Assembly: GCA_003255065.1 (NCBI GenBank)
Contig: QAOA01005854.1
Span: 187,240-251,239, forward strand
Source: Cercis canadensis
Lineage: Eukaryota > Streptophyta > Magnoliopsida > Fabales > Fabaceae
Length of the DNA stretch: 64,000 bases
Direction of reading: 5' to 3'
Shown: piece after piece, positions 35,279-48,506 of the stretch
Numbering within the stretch: the stretch's first letter is position 1
Layout: each line of letters begins with the position of its first letter
Notes under the pieces: generated by a model
What the model saw: only the letters and a program-made list of their open reading frames with translations
Told to the model about the DNA's origin: nothing
Databases searched by the model: none
Position numbers and translations under genes: made by a program

Positions 35279-35726
35279 GGGTTTGTTTGTGAGTTACTTT
35301 AGAGGGGAAAAGAAATAAGAGGGGAGGAACCATTTTCATTGTTTGAAAGATTTATCTTAAAAAATGAGAGGAGACTTGTGGGTAAGATACAACCCTACAT
35401 TCTTTTTTTGGTCTATTTTTGTGTTCCTCCAAATTGAAGGGTTTGAAGAGGAAATATGTTAAAATGATTATTATATTTTTTTAAAATTCTTCACTCCTTT
35501 ATTAAGAAATAAATGTTTTATATTATTTAATTTTATATTAAATATGTCTATTTTAATAATAAAGGGTAAATTAGTAAAAATATTTTACAATAGGACTTTT
35601 CTTTTCTTTTTCTATATTTTTAGTCATTTTAATCATCTAAACAAAGAAGAGGAAAACCTCTCCCTTTCTCTTTTTTTCCTCTCCTCTCCTTTCCTTTACA
35701 CTCACTTCAAACTCCCAAACAAACCC
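35279..35726 (+). mobile_element. Tourist-like MITE (PIF/Harbinger type)
   Basis: 448 bp with ends GGGTTTGTTTGTGAG and CTCCCAAACAAACCC, which are inverted repeats, flanked on both sides by TTA (35276-35278 and 35727-35729). TTA duplications and GGG-starting ends are typical of PIF/Harbinger MITEs. The inner flanks are purine-rich at the left and pyrimidine-rich at the right, extending the inverted symmetry. There is no coding capacity. Confidence 0.7.
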
Positions 35727-35729
35727 TTA

Positions 35730-37140
35730 GACGAGATATATAGATCTTATAGCCATACAGTCTTCAATCAAGATCCATACACAGATGATATTAGCTTCAG
35801 TTGTTCAGCTACACATCCATTTCTGTGAACCCTCAACAGAGAATCGTATCGAACTCAAAGTGCCACGCTCTCACCTAACCATGGATACTGAAATTAATTC
35901 CCACTCAAAATTCTGTGATAAATGAAGAAGATGGACCACACAGGTAGGTCATATTCCCCACTATTCGTTTAGTTCAATCCCATTGCATTCATAAACCATT
36001 TTGCCAAGGCAACGGTTTAGTATCTAAGTCAGTCTCTCTTTATTTATTTGAGTTTCGAAATGGTCCTACATAGGTAACATAGCCCATATGCTCATATCAG
36101 TTGCTTCATAAATGGCGTGAATTCGTGGAAGCTGCATGTGAGATGTGAGGCTGAGCTAGCACGTAATACAAGAATATTTACTACTACAAATTAATTTCTA
36201 AAGGAAGAGTGTCCTTTAATGTCTCACGTGTGCCCCCATGTTAGTGACTTAGTGCTAGTCCTATAGTCTTTTCTCTTATTTTTTTGGTTATTAGTCTTTT
36301 CTCTTTAAACCTTAAGGAACTACTTCTAACTCTACCTACCTTCAAGTTTGACTCCAGAGGGTCTATAGCCGTGAATTTAGCATCTTCTTTAAGTGTACCA
36401 TGCCACATCAAGCATTCCACGTGGTCACCTCTTCTTTTATTTTGAGTCCCATAAATTTGGCGCATCAAGATTGAAACCTCAACCTCAACCTAGATTTATT
36501 ATCCAATATGAACTTGGGTTAGCTATGCACATTTGTGCACATTTGATTGTAGTTAAGAGTTTGAAATCTAGTGAGAACATTATTAAAAAAAAAATTGTAA
36601 TTATTTTAACTCTCGAATGAGATTAGTTTGGTGTCAAATTTGATAATGTGATAATGCTCGTAAAATTAACAAAAAAAAAAAATAGTTCACCTAAGAATAT
36701 ATACACTTATGCGTAAAAAATTTGTATTAATTAGTAGAAATTATTCTAGATCACTAGCTTTAGAATAGGCCATGCCCTTTGGCATGAGGTAAACTAGGGG
36801 TTACCCAAAAAAAACTCTACGCAATCTATCGGTTTCTCCCTTCTCAAGACTCCGGAGTCCGGAGTAGTGCTCTCCTATATTGCGAAAACAAAAAAAAATT
36901 ACTCTTAACCATTAAGAGTAGCGTAAGTACCCAAATATAAATAATTAAGTAGAATAGTAGTATAAGTACCCAAATGGAACTATTCATAACTATTTGAGAC
37001 TTTCACGTGGGAATGGTGAAATTCTGCTCATGACAGTAAAATAAGCAGAGAGAAAAGGTCAAAGCAGTTAGGTGCAGAAACTAGGTTACCCTCCGACTAA
37101 AACTGTGTGTTTAATACTAATTGCTGTCAATGCATGATGA
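35730..37140. other. Intergenic sequence upstream of the DUF688-like gene
   Basis: No gene recognised apart from a SINE-like copy at about 36530-36680. Confidence 0.4.
36530..36680 (+). mobile_element. SINE-like element, family D, copy 2
   Basis: Matches 28610-28746 in order: AAGAGTTTGAAATCTAGTG, GAACATT, GTAATTATTTTAACTC, GTGATAATGCTCGTAAAATT, then a long A run. It is probably an old tRNA-derived retroposon. Confidence 0.4.
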
Positions 37141-37148
37141 TGATGTTG

Positions 37149-37156
37149 TATAAATA
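37149..37156 (+). promoter_or_regulatory. TATA box of the DUF688-like gene
   Basis: TATAAATA lies 130 bases upstream of the ATG. It would place transcription start near 37180 and leave a 5'UTR of about 100 nt. Confidence 0.6.
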
Positions 37157-37278
37157 AAAAGATCTGCAAGCCATAACTTCACTTGTGTTAGCTATACTCT
37201 TGTTAAATCCAAAGTCCACAACTCTTTATTTATCTCCTCCTTGTGCAAACTCAGCAAAAACCCAGTAACCAAGCAAGC

Positions 37279-37839
37279 ATGTTTAGTGGGAAGACAGAGC
37301 GTGCCCAGAAGAGTACCCTCCTAATTAAGCAAGATGACAAGTTCTTCAGCAGACTTCTCTCCAAGGAAAGCTCCATGACTCATCCCTCTTTCAGAGTTGC
37401 TGTTGCTGTTCCATTTGTGTGGGAATCTCAGCCAGGAACACCCAAATATACATTCTCAGAGAACACTCTCCCTCCTCTAACTCCTCCACCTTCCTATTAC
37501 ATCAACACCTCCATCAAAAAACCAGTCAAAAAACGTTCAAGATCCAATTTTTTGCTGACCCTCTTCCCAAAATTGAATCTTAAGAAAACCCTTTTGTCTT
37601 CTTCACCTTCCTCTTTGTCAACCACATCCTCTACATGGTCATTACCAGATTCCTCCAAGGCTATTCCAATGGCGAAAATGGGAAGGAGAAGATTCTTAAG
37701 CTCAGGCTCATCCTTTGATTTCAGGGGATATGAAGAAGATGATGATGTAGCTTCACACAATTCAACATTATGCTTCGGCATTCGTCGTACACCAAGTTCT
37801 AACAGTGAATTTCGAAGCTGCTGTCAGATAAGAGCATGA
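37279..37839 (+). CDS. Small plant protein with VPFVWESQPGTPK motif (DUF688-like)
   Basis: The 186-residue frame is intron-free. The first ATG is at 37279; the frame is open further upstream only through a GTG. Residues 44-56 (VPFVWESQPGTPK) match the conserved N-terminal box of plant DUF688-type proteins, whose function is unknown. A Pro-rich stretch (LPPLTPPPSYY), a basic patch (KKPVKKRSRSN), a Ser-rich middle, a second basic patch (GRRRF), an acidic cluster (YEEDDDV) and a Cys-containing tail (CFGIRRTPSS) follow. There is no signal peptide or membrane segment. The basic patches could favour the nucleus, but that is only a guess. A TATA box lies at a normal distance upstream, which supports a real gene. 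Confidence 0.7.
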   Translation: MFSGKTERAQKSTLLIKQDDKFFSRLLSKESSMTHPSFRVAVAVPFVWESQPGTPKYTFSENTLPPLTPPPSYYINTSIKKPVKKRSRSNFLLTLFPKLNLKKTLLSSSPSSLSTTSSTWSLPDSSKAIPMAKMGRRRFLSSGSSFDFRGYEEDDDVASHNSTLCFGIRRTPSSNSEFRSCCQIRA

Positions 37840-38905
37840 GATAATAGGTAATTTGTGAGCCTTAGCTTGGCCCTGGATCTGGGTACTAGTTACTACTCAG
37901 AATCAGAGATTCTCTGTAAATCTTTTTAGCTATGTTCTACATGTTTAGAGGGTAATCGCTTTTTTTAAGCTGGAATTAAAGTGTTAAGTTGGTCTTAATT
38001 AAGGTTATTTTTATCTTAAACATATTACGTAGCCACCAATGGTCATAGTTGCTTTGTATTTAGAATGTGGCAAAACAGAGTTGGGTCCATTATCTTCATG
38101 GACTTTCATGTTAAGCAAAAGTACTGTTACATTACCTCTTGATGTTGTCCATGACTGTTGTTGATGTGGTCGTGAAAGAGATTACAGGGTGCCTTGAGTT
38201 GTAGAAAATTTGAATATGCATTATCTTTTTTTTTACACGAGAGCAAAAAAGTTCGAATCTGTGACCTCTTGTAAAGAACCTAAACACCTAAGCTTCAAAA
38301 TATTCATTATTGACATGTATTTGGTTTGTCCCAAATAGACAACTTCTGTATTGTTTGAGGTTTATGATTGTTACAAGACTAGTTTCTTTTACGTTCTTTG
38401 CTGTCTTACTTTCCAGATTATTTATGGCAGAGAGGAAAAACGAGTGAGATTTTTTAACAAGCTATAAATTTAGACTTCTGACTTGTTTGGCAGCCCTGTC
38501 CTGTCTGTGTCACATATTTAAAGCTTGATATTTTGGAAAGAAATGGCAAAGTTCCAATTTTGATATCCACTCTCCAAATGCTAAATTTCTTGAAGAAAGG
38601 AAATGCCAAAAACTGTGTCCTCTAACTCACTACGGCTTTTAAGTCTTAATTATTTGCAACTAATGCATCAATGTGGGATGCAATAGATGCACCTAGGTAT
38701 ACCTCTTTTCCTTTTCTAGTTTCTTTGTTATTGTGTCGTTTACGTAGGTAAAGTACAGGAAAATAATTGAGCTGGATAGCTTGATAAACGAAGATTTTAG
38801 ACCAACATCAATCACATTTTAAATTAAGTAACACTAAATGATCTTTGCCTTGATTATTGACCAGATTACTATCATGATGATGTATCTAATTATTGAAATG
38901 AACTT

Positions 38906-39240
38906 TATAAATTGGTTCGGGCATGCAATCTGAGCAGTTCTCTTATAAAAAATGATTTATTTTCAAAAGGGTATATTAATTACAATATCTGCAATAATTA
39001 AGCAGTAGGCACACTATGATTAATGGGTTTCGTATTTGTATCAAGGAATAGACCCCTCATTATTCAAACGGGNTATAAATTGGTTCCGGCATGCAATCTG
39101 AGCAGTTCTCTTATAAAAAATGATTTATTTTCAAAAGGGTATATTAATTACAATATCTGCAATAATTAAGCAGTAGGCACACTATGATTAATGGGTTTCG
39201 TATTTGTATCAAGGAATAGACCCCTCATTATTCAAACGGG
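38906..39240 (+). repeat. 167-bp direct duplication around a single N (39073)
   Basis: 38906-39072 and 39074-39240 are the same sequence (TATAAATTGGTTC...CAAACGGG) with at least one change (TTCGGG/TTCCGG). The homologous copy B has only one copy of it, so this duplication is almost certainly an assembly join. Confidence 0.85.
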
Positions 39241-39875
39241 GCCTAAGCAACATGAATGACAATGGTCCAAGGGAAATAGATGTGAAAAAGAAAGCTCTTA
39301 ACATTTTGCATCATATTATCATTGAAATCATTGTTTGTATGAGACAGAGAATAATAATAATTGTACCTAAATTTTAAAATGATGCAAAGGAAGCAACTCA
39401 GCAAGAAAGAGAGGCTCATTACTAGAAAGAAGAAATTCAAGGATACCAAAAAACAAGCATTTCTTTGATGATTTAATCTTCATCTAATTTGTCGGTAGAG
39501 GAACCCGAATTGCTATTGACTTGAGGTTGTCCAAGGTCCCCCCATGTGCCAATGGGCCATCATTTGTAGGGTATATTTGAAACATAATAATATTTTTTTT
39601 AAAAAAAAGGGAAAATAGCTAAATAAATAAATATGATGGCCCCAAATCCCAATGCAGATTTTTCAAGGATTTGAGTAGAGAAGGCATCACACTTGAGTTT
39701 AGATTTTAGATTTCGGGGTTAATTAGCTAAATCTCTAATAATGTTTCAGGGTTAGATAGGAGAGGTAACACTTTGTGGCAGTATACAAGAGGGACTAGCC
39801 AAAGGGGTTGCTACTTGCTAGGGACACAGCCTTGCACACAGGGAATGAGAACTCTCCCTTTGCGAGAGGTCCTGC

Positions 39876-39903
39876 GACCAACTAGGCTGCAACCTAGTTG
39901 GTC
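39876..39903. repeat. Perfect 11-bp stem hairpin (copy A)
   Basis: GACCAACTAGG and CCTAGTTGGTC pair around the 6-nt loop CTGCAA. It is also present at 53636-53663 in copy B. No run of T follows, so it is not an obvious terminator. Function unknown. Confidence 0.7.
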
Positions 39904-40157
39904 AACCAAAGAGAGCATCTATAAGAAATTTGCCATTCATCTATAACATAATATGCAGAACTTTACAGTACAGAAGAAATATAGATATATTTTACAATCC
40001 CTAGAATAGGCCTATAATGACTTGCAATTGTGTTTCATTTTGTTTTTTCTTCTAACAAAATTGGTATGCTGTATGTATAAGGTATGTAGTGAACCAGATG
40101 AGGTCAAAACGATATGGTTAATGCGTCTCGAAATTAGTACATGGTAGGAAAGAGCTA

Positions 40158-41654
<1,497 letters not shown>

Positions 41655-41659
41655 CTGAA

Positions 41660-42880
41660 CTTACCAAGACAGAGCAAACATAGACAATTAAGGCTTTCTT
41701 CATGCATGTGAATATACATCTGTCAACTAATTATGCAGTTTGAACAATTATACTGTTGCTATAAGCATCCAGAGAGGTATTCCATAGGCTAAATGCATTG
41801 ATTCGACTAAGTTAATGTTCCTTTAAATAAACCGTTGTTCCTAAGTTGTTTTGGCAAACTGTAGTTTCAAAAATTATTCTTGCAAATGGTTTCCAGGTAA
41901 CAGTTGAAACTCTTAGAAGAAATTGTTTTTTTATTATTATTATTTTCCATAAAGGGATAATGAAGGAAGGAAAGAAAAGAATCTGAAAAAAACCTTTTTG
42001 TTGTTCTTCTGAGTTATGATTGTTAACTCAAGCTGTTCTGGAAAGAGTTTGCGGAAACCCACTTGGTGCTATACTTTCTACTGTTTTCTGTTCTCNCAAC
42101 TGCCCCCTTAACTTTGGGCCAGCCCCATACAAGGGTTTATATAGAAAAAACCAACAAGTTTACTTGAGAACTCTCAGATGGTATTTTCCCAAAAGCCTTC
42201 CTTTGGCCTAAAAGCATATTCTTATATCCCAATAATGGCTTTGTCCATTGGGGCCTGAAAGAGTTAAGCCCAATAAAATTAAAGGAATCAATATGTTTCA
42301 CTCATGCCAACTTTTGGTCAAATTTGAGCAAAAACTCAAAAAAAGAAAAAAACACACCCTTTTGTTTTTCTTTTATTTTCTTATGCATACGGGGTTTGAA
42401 ATTTAAGGGACTTTGTTGAAATAAATTAAAAATTAAGGACAAAATAAATTTATTTTTGCCTTTTCTTTTCATGTTTATGGTCCAGTTTACTCTTGAGAGT
42501 GACTATCTTTCATCCCTCTTCAACGTATCAAGTCTTTCCTCCCTATTTCCTTCATAATAATGCTGTTGGAAAATGCAATGAGTTCAAAGATACTTAGCCA
42601 TGAAAATTATATTTTTTAAAGAATTAATTTGATGTAGAATTAATTTTGAAAAAAATGAATTTATGTTTTAATTATAAAAAAAAAATACTTTCAGATACAA
42701 TTTTCTAAAAAGAGTATGGATTAATTTTAACATTATTTATTTGGTAAGAAATTGAGTGTAATTTAGTAAAACATACACAAGTTATCAAAAGTTTTTACAT
42801 AGAGTCAAAGGTATATATTTGTCCATATAAGTAATTATTAGCAAAGTAAGATGTGGCATCATCAATTCTATTAAGTTTAA
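41660..42880. other. Stretch where upstream aminotransferase exons are expected but not found
   Basis: AT-rich sequence with one N at 42096. I searched for the N-terminal half of aspartate aminotransferase and saw no matching exon. The patch at 42000-42230 is less AT-rich and open in one frame but unrecognised. Confidence 0.4.
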
Positions 42881-42889
42881 AAGGTAGAT

Positions 42890-43165
42890 TTTTTTTTGGT
42901 AACTAGTTTAAAAGATGGATTTAGTGATGGAGCAAGTTGGTGGACAACTATACTATTAGTACAACGAAAACATGAGAAAAATATAAATCTAAAAAAAAGT
43001 AAGAGTGTCCTAACATCTTCAAGTATAATTCCTAACTCTGAAAAATCCACCCATCTTGAGCATACTATGCCAAACGATTTGACAATCACCTTCAACCACA
43101 ACATCCAAAAATTGCAACTCACGAGCAAGGATCAAAGTCTTTCGTGTAAGATTCAGCAGAAGAAA
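42890..43165 (-). pseudogene. LINE RNase H remnant, C-terminal part
   Basis: Minus-strand frames give LARELQFLDVVVEGDCQIV, then SRWVDFSELGIILEDVRTLL and CTNSIVVHQLA. This is the order of the end of the RNase H (RVT_3) domain of plant non-LTR elements: the acidic VEGD/ESD site, the S.LG.II.D.R.LL helix, and the R..N..AH.LA end. Frames are broken by stops and shifts. The matching first half is at 48135-48506, on the far side of the copia element, on the same strand. Confidence 0.6.
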
Positions 43166-43170
43166 GAAGA

Positions 43171-43533
43171 TGATCCTTGAGCAGGTGTAGCAGAAGCAAG
43201 CACTAGAAGCATAAACCAGAAGAAACCAGAAAAGAAGAATATGAACATAAGCTCAGTATGAGCAAGAGAGAGAAGAGAGAGAACAAAATATAACAGTCTT
43301 GATCTTAATCTAGATTAGAGAGAATGAATTCTATATTAATCAATAAGTTTCAATTACATGAATGTATATATAACACAAAGGTTTCCTTCAGAAGCTTTAC
43401 ACACTTGCATAACTGAATCAATTAGTAACTAACTTGCCAGCTAGCATTGACTATTGACTTCTAACAAACTAAACACGTCAGCATGATGACTAGGCACTAC
43501 CCTCCATCATCTGAGGCCTTCTTATGTTTAACA
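43171..43533 (-). repeat. 3' LTR of the copia element
   Basis: 363 bp. On the plus strand it runs from TGATCCTTGAGCAGG to CTTATGTTTAACA. It is next to the polypurine tract at 43534-43545. Confidence 0.9.
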
Positions 43534-46500
43534 TTCCCCTTCAAACTCAAGGGTCTCAGAAGAATAGTGAGTTTGCTCCTGTTAGATAGAAAGTCCTTGG
43601 TTGAGAGAGGCTTAGTGAGCATGTTAGCCAATTGATCTGTAGAAGGCATATAACAGAGAGAAAGAGACATGTTAAGCAACCTTTCCCTCACAAAATGGCA
43701 ATAAATCTCAATGTGTTTGGTACGAGCGTGCAACACAAGATTTGCTGCAAGAAAGGTGGCACTGAGATTGTCACATAGTAGCAGAGGAGAAGTAGGCAAT
43801 GAGAAACAAAGCTCTTTAAGCAGGGACTGCAGCCACAACAGTTCAGAGGTGGCATTGGCCAAGGCCCTGTACTCTGCCTTAGTACTGGAGTGAGTCACCA
43901 CTTTTTGTTTACCAGAGGACCAAGAGATGAGACTTGCTCCAAGGAAAATGGCATGGCCATTGGTGTTGCGCCTGTCATCAGGACAGCCAGCCCAGCCTGA
44001 GTCCGAATATGCCAGAAGAGGTAAGGAACTAGAGGTGACTATGGTAAGGCCATAAGAGAGGTGCCTTTGAGGTATTTGAGTAGTCTCTTGGCAGCCTACA
44101 TATGAACATCTGTAAGGGCACTCATGAACTAACAGAGCTTGCTAACAGAAAATGCTATGTCAGGCCTAGTGATGGTGCAATATTGCAAGACTCCTACTAT
44201 GCTTCGATACAAAAGAGGTTGAGCCAATAGCTCACCATTAGTAAGAGAAAGAACTTGAGAGCTCACCATGGGAGTAGTAGCTGGTTTTGAATTCTCAAGA
44301 CTAGCTCTATGCAGTAGATTAGTAATGTATTTGGCCTGTGACAAATGCAAAGACTTAGAGGTTCTATCAACTTCAATGCCCAGAAAATAATGAAGTGATC
44401 CCAAATCCTTCAAAGCAAACTTAGAGTTGAGAGAGTGAACAAGCTCCTGTAGAAACTGAAGACTAGAACCTGTGAGGATGATGTCATCGACATAAACCAG
44501 TAGATAAACCACTGGTACAGGTGAGTGAAAAGTAAAAAGTGAGTTATCTGATACAACACATGTAAAATCCCACTACAGAATAGTTAATTTTAGTTTTGTA
44601 AACCATGCTCTTAGAGCTTGCTTTAAACCATATAATGCTTTCCTTAATCTGCACATATGGTGAGGAAACATGGAATCTTCAAAGCCTTGTGGTTGTCTCA
44701 TGTAGACTTCTTCATTGAGATCACCATTTAGAAAGGCATTGTTGACATCAAGCTGCTGGATTGGCCAACATTTGGAGAGAGCAATAGTAAGAACCACTCT
44801 AATGGTAACTGGTTTTACCATAACTGAATGTCTTGAAGTAATCAATGCCATAGGTCTGAGTAAACCCCTGAGCAACCAACCGAGCTTTATACCTTTTAAT
44901 AGTTCAATTAGGATTGTATTTAAGTTTGTAAACCCATCTGCAGCCCACAATTTTTTTGTCAGAAGGGCAGGGAACAAGTTCCTATGTGTTAGTGGCTTGT
45001 AAGGCCTTGCAAGGCTTTGAATTCTCTAGCCATAGCATCAATCCAATCAGAGACTTTGATTGCTTGATTATATGTAGAAGGTTCTAATGGAGTCAAGGCA
45101 TAAGCTGTGGTATATGCCTTTGGCTTAAAAATGCCATTTTGGCTCTTAGTGACCATTCTGAAAGGGATTGAAACTGAGGAAGGAACTATAGGTGCATCTG
45201 AAGGTGCAGGTACAGAAGGTAAGGGTATGGATTTTGGGGAAAATGAAGGTGCAGGTACAAAGGAATTGGAAGAAGATCCTGCAAATAATTCAACAGAACC
45301 AAAAAGGAATTCATCAGAGGAAGGTACAGGGCTAGCATTAGGCCTAGGTAGAGGTAAGGTGACTGCAGGTGGTATTGCAATAGGGATGACTGAATCTGAA
45401 TGAGAAGGAGGTAGGGAAGGAACTTATGACTAAAATGGAAAAACAGATTCAGCAAACACAACATGCCTTGAAATGTAAATTCGTTTAGACTGCATATCTA
45501 GGCATAAGAATCCTTTATGCTTATTACTGTAACCTAAGAAACAACAAGAGGAAGACCTATTTTCTAACTTATGAGAATGATAAGGTCTCAAATAAAGAAA
45601 ACACAAAGAGCCAAATGTTTTAACTTGGGTCAAGTCAGGCTTTTTTTAATATAGCATGTCATATGGAGATTTATGTAGTAAAACAACAGTAGGGAGTCTA
45701 TTGATGAGGTAAATTGCTGTTTGAAAAGAAAATGACCAATACTTAGTTGGAATGCTAGTAGTAGTAAGCAAAGACAAACTAGTTTCAACCACATGCTTGT
45801 TTTTCCTTTCAACTATACCATTCTGCTGAGGTGTATATGGACAAGAGAATCTATGTTCCATACCAAGACTCTTAACCAGTTGATCAAATGCAATAAACTC
45901 ACCCCCAAAGTCAGTTTGAATAACCTTGATTTTGCATTCAAACTGCTTCTCTACCATAGTTTGAAATCTTCGAAAAACCCCTAAGGTATCGGATTTAGAT
46001 TTCAAAAAATAAATCTAGGAAAACCTACTGTAATCATCAATCAATAATAGAAAATAGCAAGCCTCATTTATAGCACAGCAAGAAGGAGAACCCCATAAAT
46101 TAGCATGTATCAAATCAAATGGCTTTATTGCTCTAGTTGTTGACTTTACAATGGGTAATCAATGGGTTTTGGCCAACTGACAAGAACTGCAAACATGTGC
46201 ATTTTTGAATGAAAAGCAAGGCAAATGACACTGAGTTCTAACCCTATTAACTACCTAAATAGCAGGGTGACCAAGTCTATTATGCCATAATTCCAAATTA
46301 GAAACATGTTTATTTGAACTCAAATTGAAAACTTGAAAAGCTGTAGCAGTAGAATTATTTGAAGAATTACTGTTAGACAGCTGAGAAGTCAGGACTTTGT
46401 GCATTCCTTGATCATTGATTCCTTAGAGCAGCACCTCGTGGGTTGTTTGATCCTTCATAAGAAAGCAAGATGAATTGAACTCTATATAAGTAGCATTATC

Positions 46501-47660
46501 CTGACATAACTTCTGGACACTAACCAAATTAGCAAAAATTCTAGGCACATGTAAAACATTCTTCATTAATAGATGCCTCTTAGAGGTTGGAATGGATGTA
46601 ATACTTGTGTTAAGCACAATGAGGGATTTGCCATTGCCCACAGTTACTCCTTCCTCTCCATCAAATGGGTTGTGGAGTGCTAAATTGCCTAGGTCAGCAG
46701 TCACATGGTGTGTGGCTCCAATATCAAGAAACCAAAGTGTGTCATCTATAGCTCCAGTAATAGCCATCAATGCTTGTGGCTCTTAAGTCTGTGATGCATT
46801 TCCAGTGACTGTCTTGGGTTGAAAGCTGTTGTCAAACCTGTGCCAGCATTCAGAAGCTACATGGCCAGGCTTTTGAAAAATCTAACACTAAGGTTTGTTG
46901 TTATTATAACCAATTCTGTTCTTTCTGAACTGAGTACCTTGGTTTGAGATAGATCGATTTGGTGTATTACCATTTACAGATTGAAAGTTATGGCTACTAC
47001 CTTGAGAGAATTTTTTTCTTCCCTGCTCCTTGATTGTACATAGCAAGATTTTTTTGATTGTACATCGCAACATTTGCCTGCATCAAGACTTGTTCCTCCA
47101 CAGATTTTTGTCTCTCTAGCCTCCCTTCAAAAGTGAGCAGATGGCTTTGAAGAGTTTCAATAGAAATTGATTCGAAACTAAGGGGTGCAACCACTGGATT
47201 GTACTCAGGCCCCAATCCAGTCAAGATTGCCATGACCTGATATTCTTGAGACACATTCTCTCATATAGCTCTCAGATTATCATAGAAATTTCTGATTTTC
47301 AGAATGTAATCCCAAATTCCAAGATTACCTTTATGTGTTGTCTGTAGCTTAAGCTTCAACTCCATGATCCTAGCTCTTGATGAGCAAGCAAAATTATCAG
47401 CCGAGGATTTCCAGATTTTAACTGCAGTGTTGTAAGACATGATTTGCGCCAGAATTTGCTCTGTTAAAGAAGCATAAATCCAACTCATAACCAATCGATT
47501 CTGTCTCTGCCAGAGAGTATACTCATGATTCAAACTTAAAAACTCCAGTAGCAGCTTCAAGATCTTGAACAAATTTCTTTGGACAAGACCTAGAACCATC
47601 AAGAACAGTTTCATATCCATTTGCAATTACAATATTCAGAAGCTGATTTCACCATATAAG
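43534..47660 (-). pseudogene. Broken copia gag-pol
   Basis: On the minus strand, in order: a gag (UBN2-type) part at 47626-46997 with WIYASLTEQI and RARIMELKLKLQ; a CCHC relic at about 46890-46840 (KPGHVASECWHRF); a protease relic at 46770-46423 with WFLDIGATHHVT, where family members have DSGA; integrase at 46005-45646 with TDFGGEF and the downstream Glu in NGIVERKNKHVVE; reverse transcriptase at 44977-44129 with QLDVNNAFLNGDLNEEVYM and YVDD; and RNase H at 43901-43497 with SSTKAEYRALA and LCDN. The pieces lie in different frames and are separated by stop codons, so no functional polyprotein can be made. Confidence 0.9.
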
Positions 47661-47772
47661 CTAATTACTGCGGTCAAGCTTGATAGTTAGAGATTGGCTA
47701 GGATTCCCAAATCCGTGCAATGAAGACACAGAAGATGAATCGTGTTATGCCATTAAGAACGCTCTGAGAAGA

Positions 47773-48134
47773 TGATCCTTGAGCAGGTGTAGCAGAAGCA
47801 AGCACCAAAAGCATAAGCCAGAAGAAACCAAAAAAGAAGAATATGAACACAAGCTCAGTATGAGCAAGAGAGAGAAGAAAGAGAGTGAAATATAACAATC
47901 TTGATCAGAGAGAATGAATTCTATATTAATCAATAAGTTTCAATTACATGAATGTATATATAACACAAAGGCTTCCTTAAGAAGCTTTACACACTTGCAT
48001 AACTGAATCAGTTAATGACTAACTTAAAACTAACTTGCCAGCTAGCATTGACTATTGACTTCTAACAAACTAAACACATCAGCATGATGACTAGGCACTA
48101 CCCTCCATCATCTGAGGCCTTCTTATGTTTAACA
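47773..48134 (-). repeat. 5' LTR of the copia element
   Basis: 362 bp, partner of 43171-43533. TGTATATATAACA in the middle may be part of its promoter on one strand or the other; this is not resolved. Confidence 0.9.
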
Positions 48135-48506
48135 TTTCGGAGAGCCCAAGCTTCCATAATGGTTGAAGAGAACAAAGAGAAACAAGGTTTTGACGCTGCG
48201 GCAACACTCCCCATGCTCCCAACGAACCACCATCCCCATAACTCCTTTTCCTAGTTCAATAAAAACTGCTGCATCAATATTAATCTTGAACCAGCCACGA
48301 GGAGGAGGGTGCCACACCTCCAAATTAGAAGAATGAGGCTGGTAAACGAAAGAAACTGGGATAGGTTTCTTGTTCACGTCTCTATAGCTCGCCCAAAAAA
48401 TTCAGCTGTCCAGATTTATTTCTGATGGGCTTCGTCAATTCTTATCGTGAACAAGCAAATTCCTCTCATGCCAAAGAAACCATAACAAGACACAGCACCA
48501 TAATAA
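48135..48506 (-). pseudogene. LINE RNase H remnant, N-terminal part
   Basis: On the minus strand LLWFLWHERNLLVHDKN is followed by VWHPPPRGWFKINIDAAVF and GKGVMGMVVRWEHGE. This is the tail of a plant non-LTR retroelement running into its RNase H (RVT_3) domain, with the first catalytic Asp in NIDAA. A one-base shift then gives MEAWALR, the AEA.ALR helix, right at the copia border. The rest of the domain lies beyond the copia element at 42890-43165. Confidence 0.65.

Larger units (their letters stand above)
43171..48134 (-). mobile_element. Ty1-copia LTR retrotransposon, decayed
   Basis: The element is 4.96 kb, on the minus strand. The LTRs at 47773-48134 (5') and 43171-43533 (3') are 362-363 bp with TG...CA ends. 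They differ by some fifteen or more substitutions and a few indels, so the insertion is not recent. The order gag, protease, integrase, reverse transcriptase, RNase H is that of Ty1-copia. A polypurine tract GAAGGGGAA abuts the 3' LTR. Next to the 5' LTR, CTCAGAGCG resembles a damaged initiator-Met tRNA primer site. The coding region is broken by stops and frameshifts throughout. The bases flanking the two ends (GAAGA and TTTCG) do not form a target-site duplication. Confidence 0.93.

Noticed and set aside
42896..43180. 94-residue plus-strand frame
   Set aside because: It is antisense to the LINE RNase H remnant and starts from a non-ATG codon.
43166..48140. Target-site duplication for the copia element
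   Set aside because: I compared the bases on both sides (GAAGA and TTTCG), including shifted borders, and found no convincing match.
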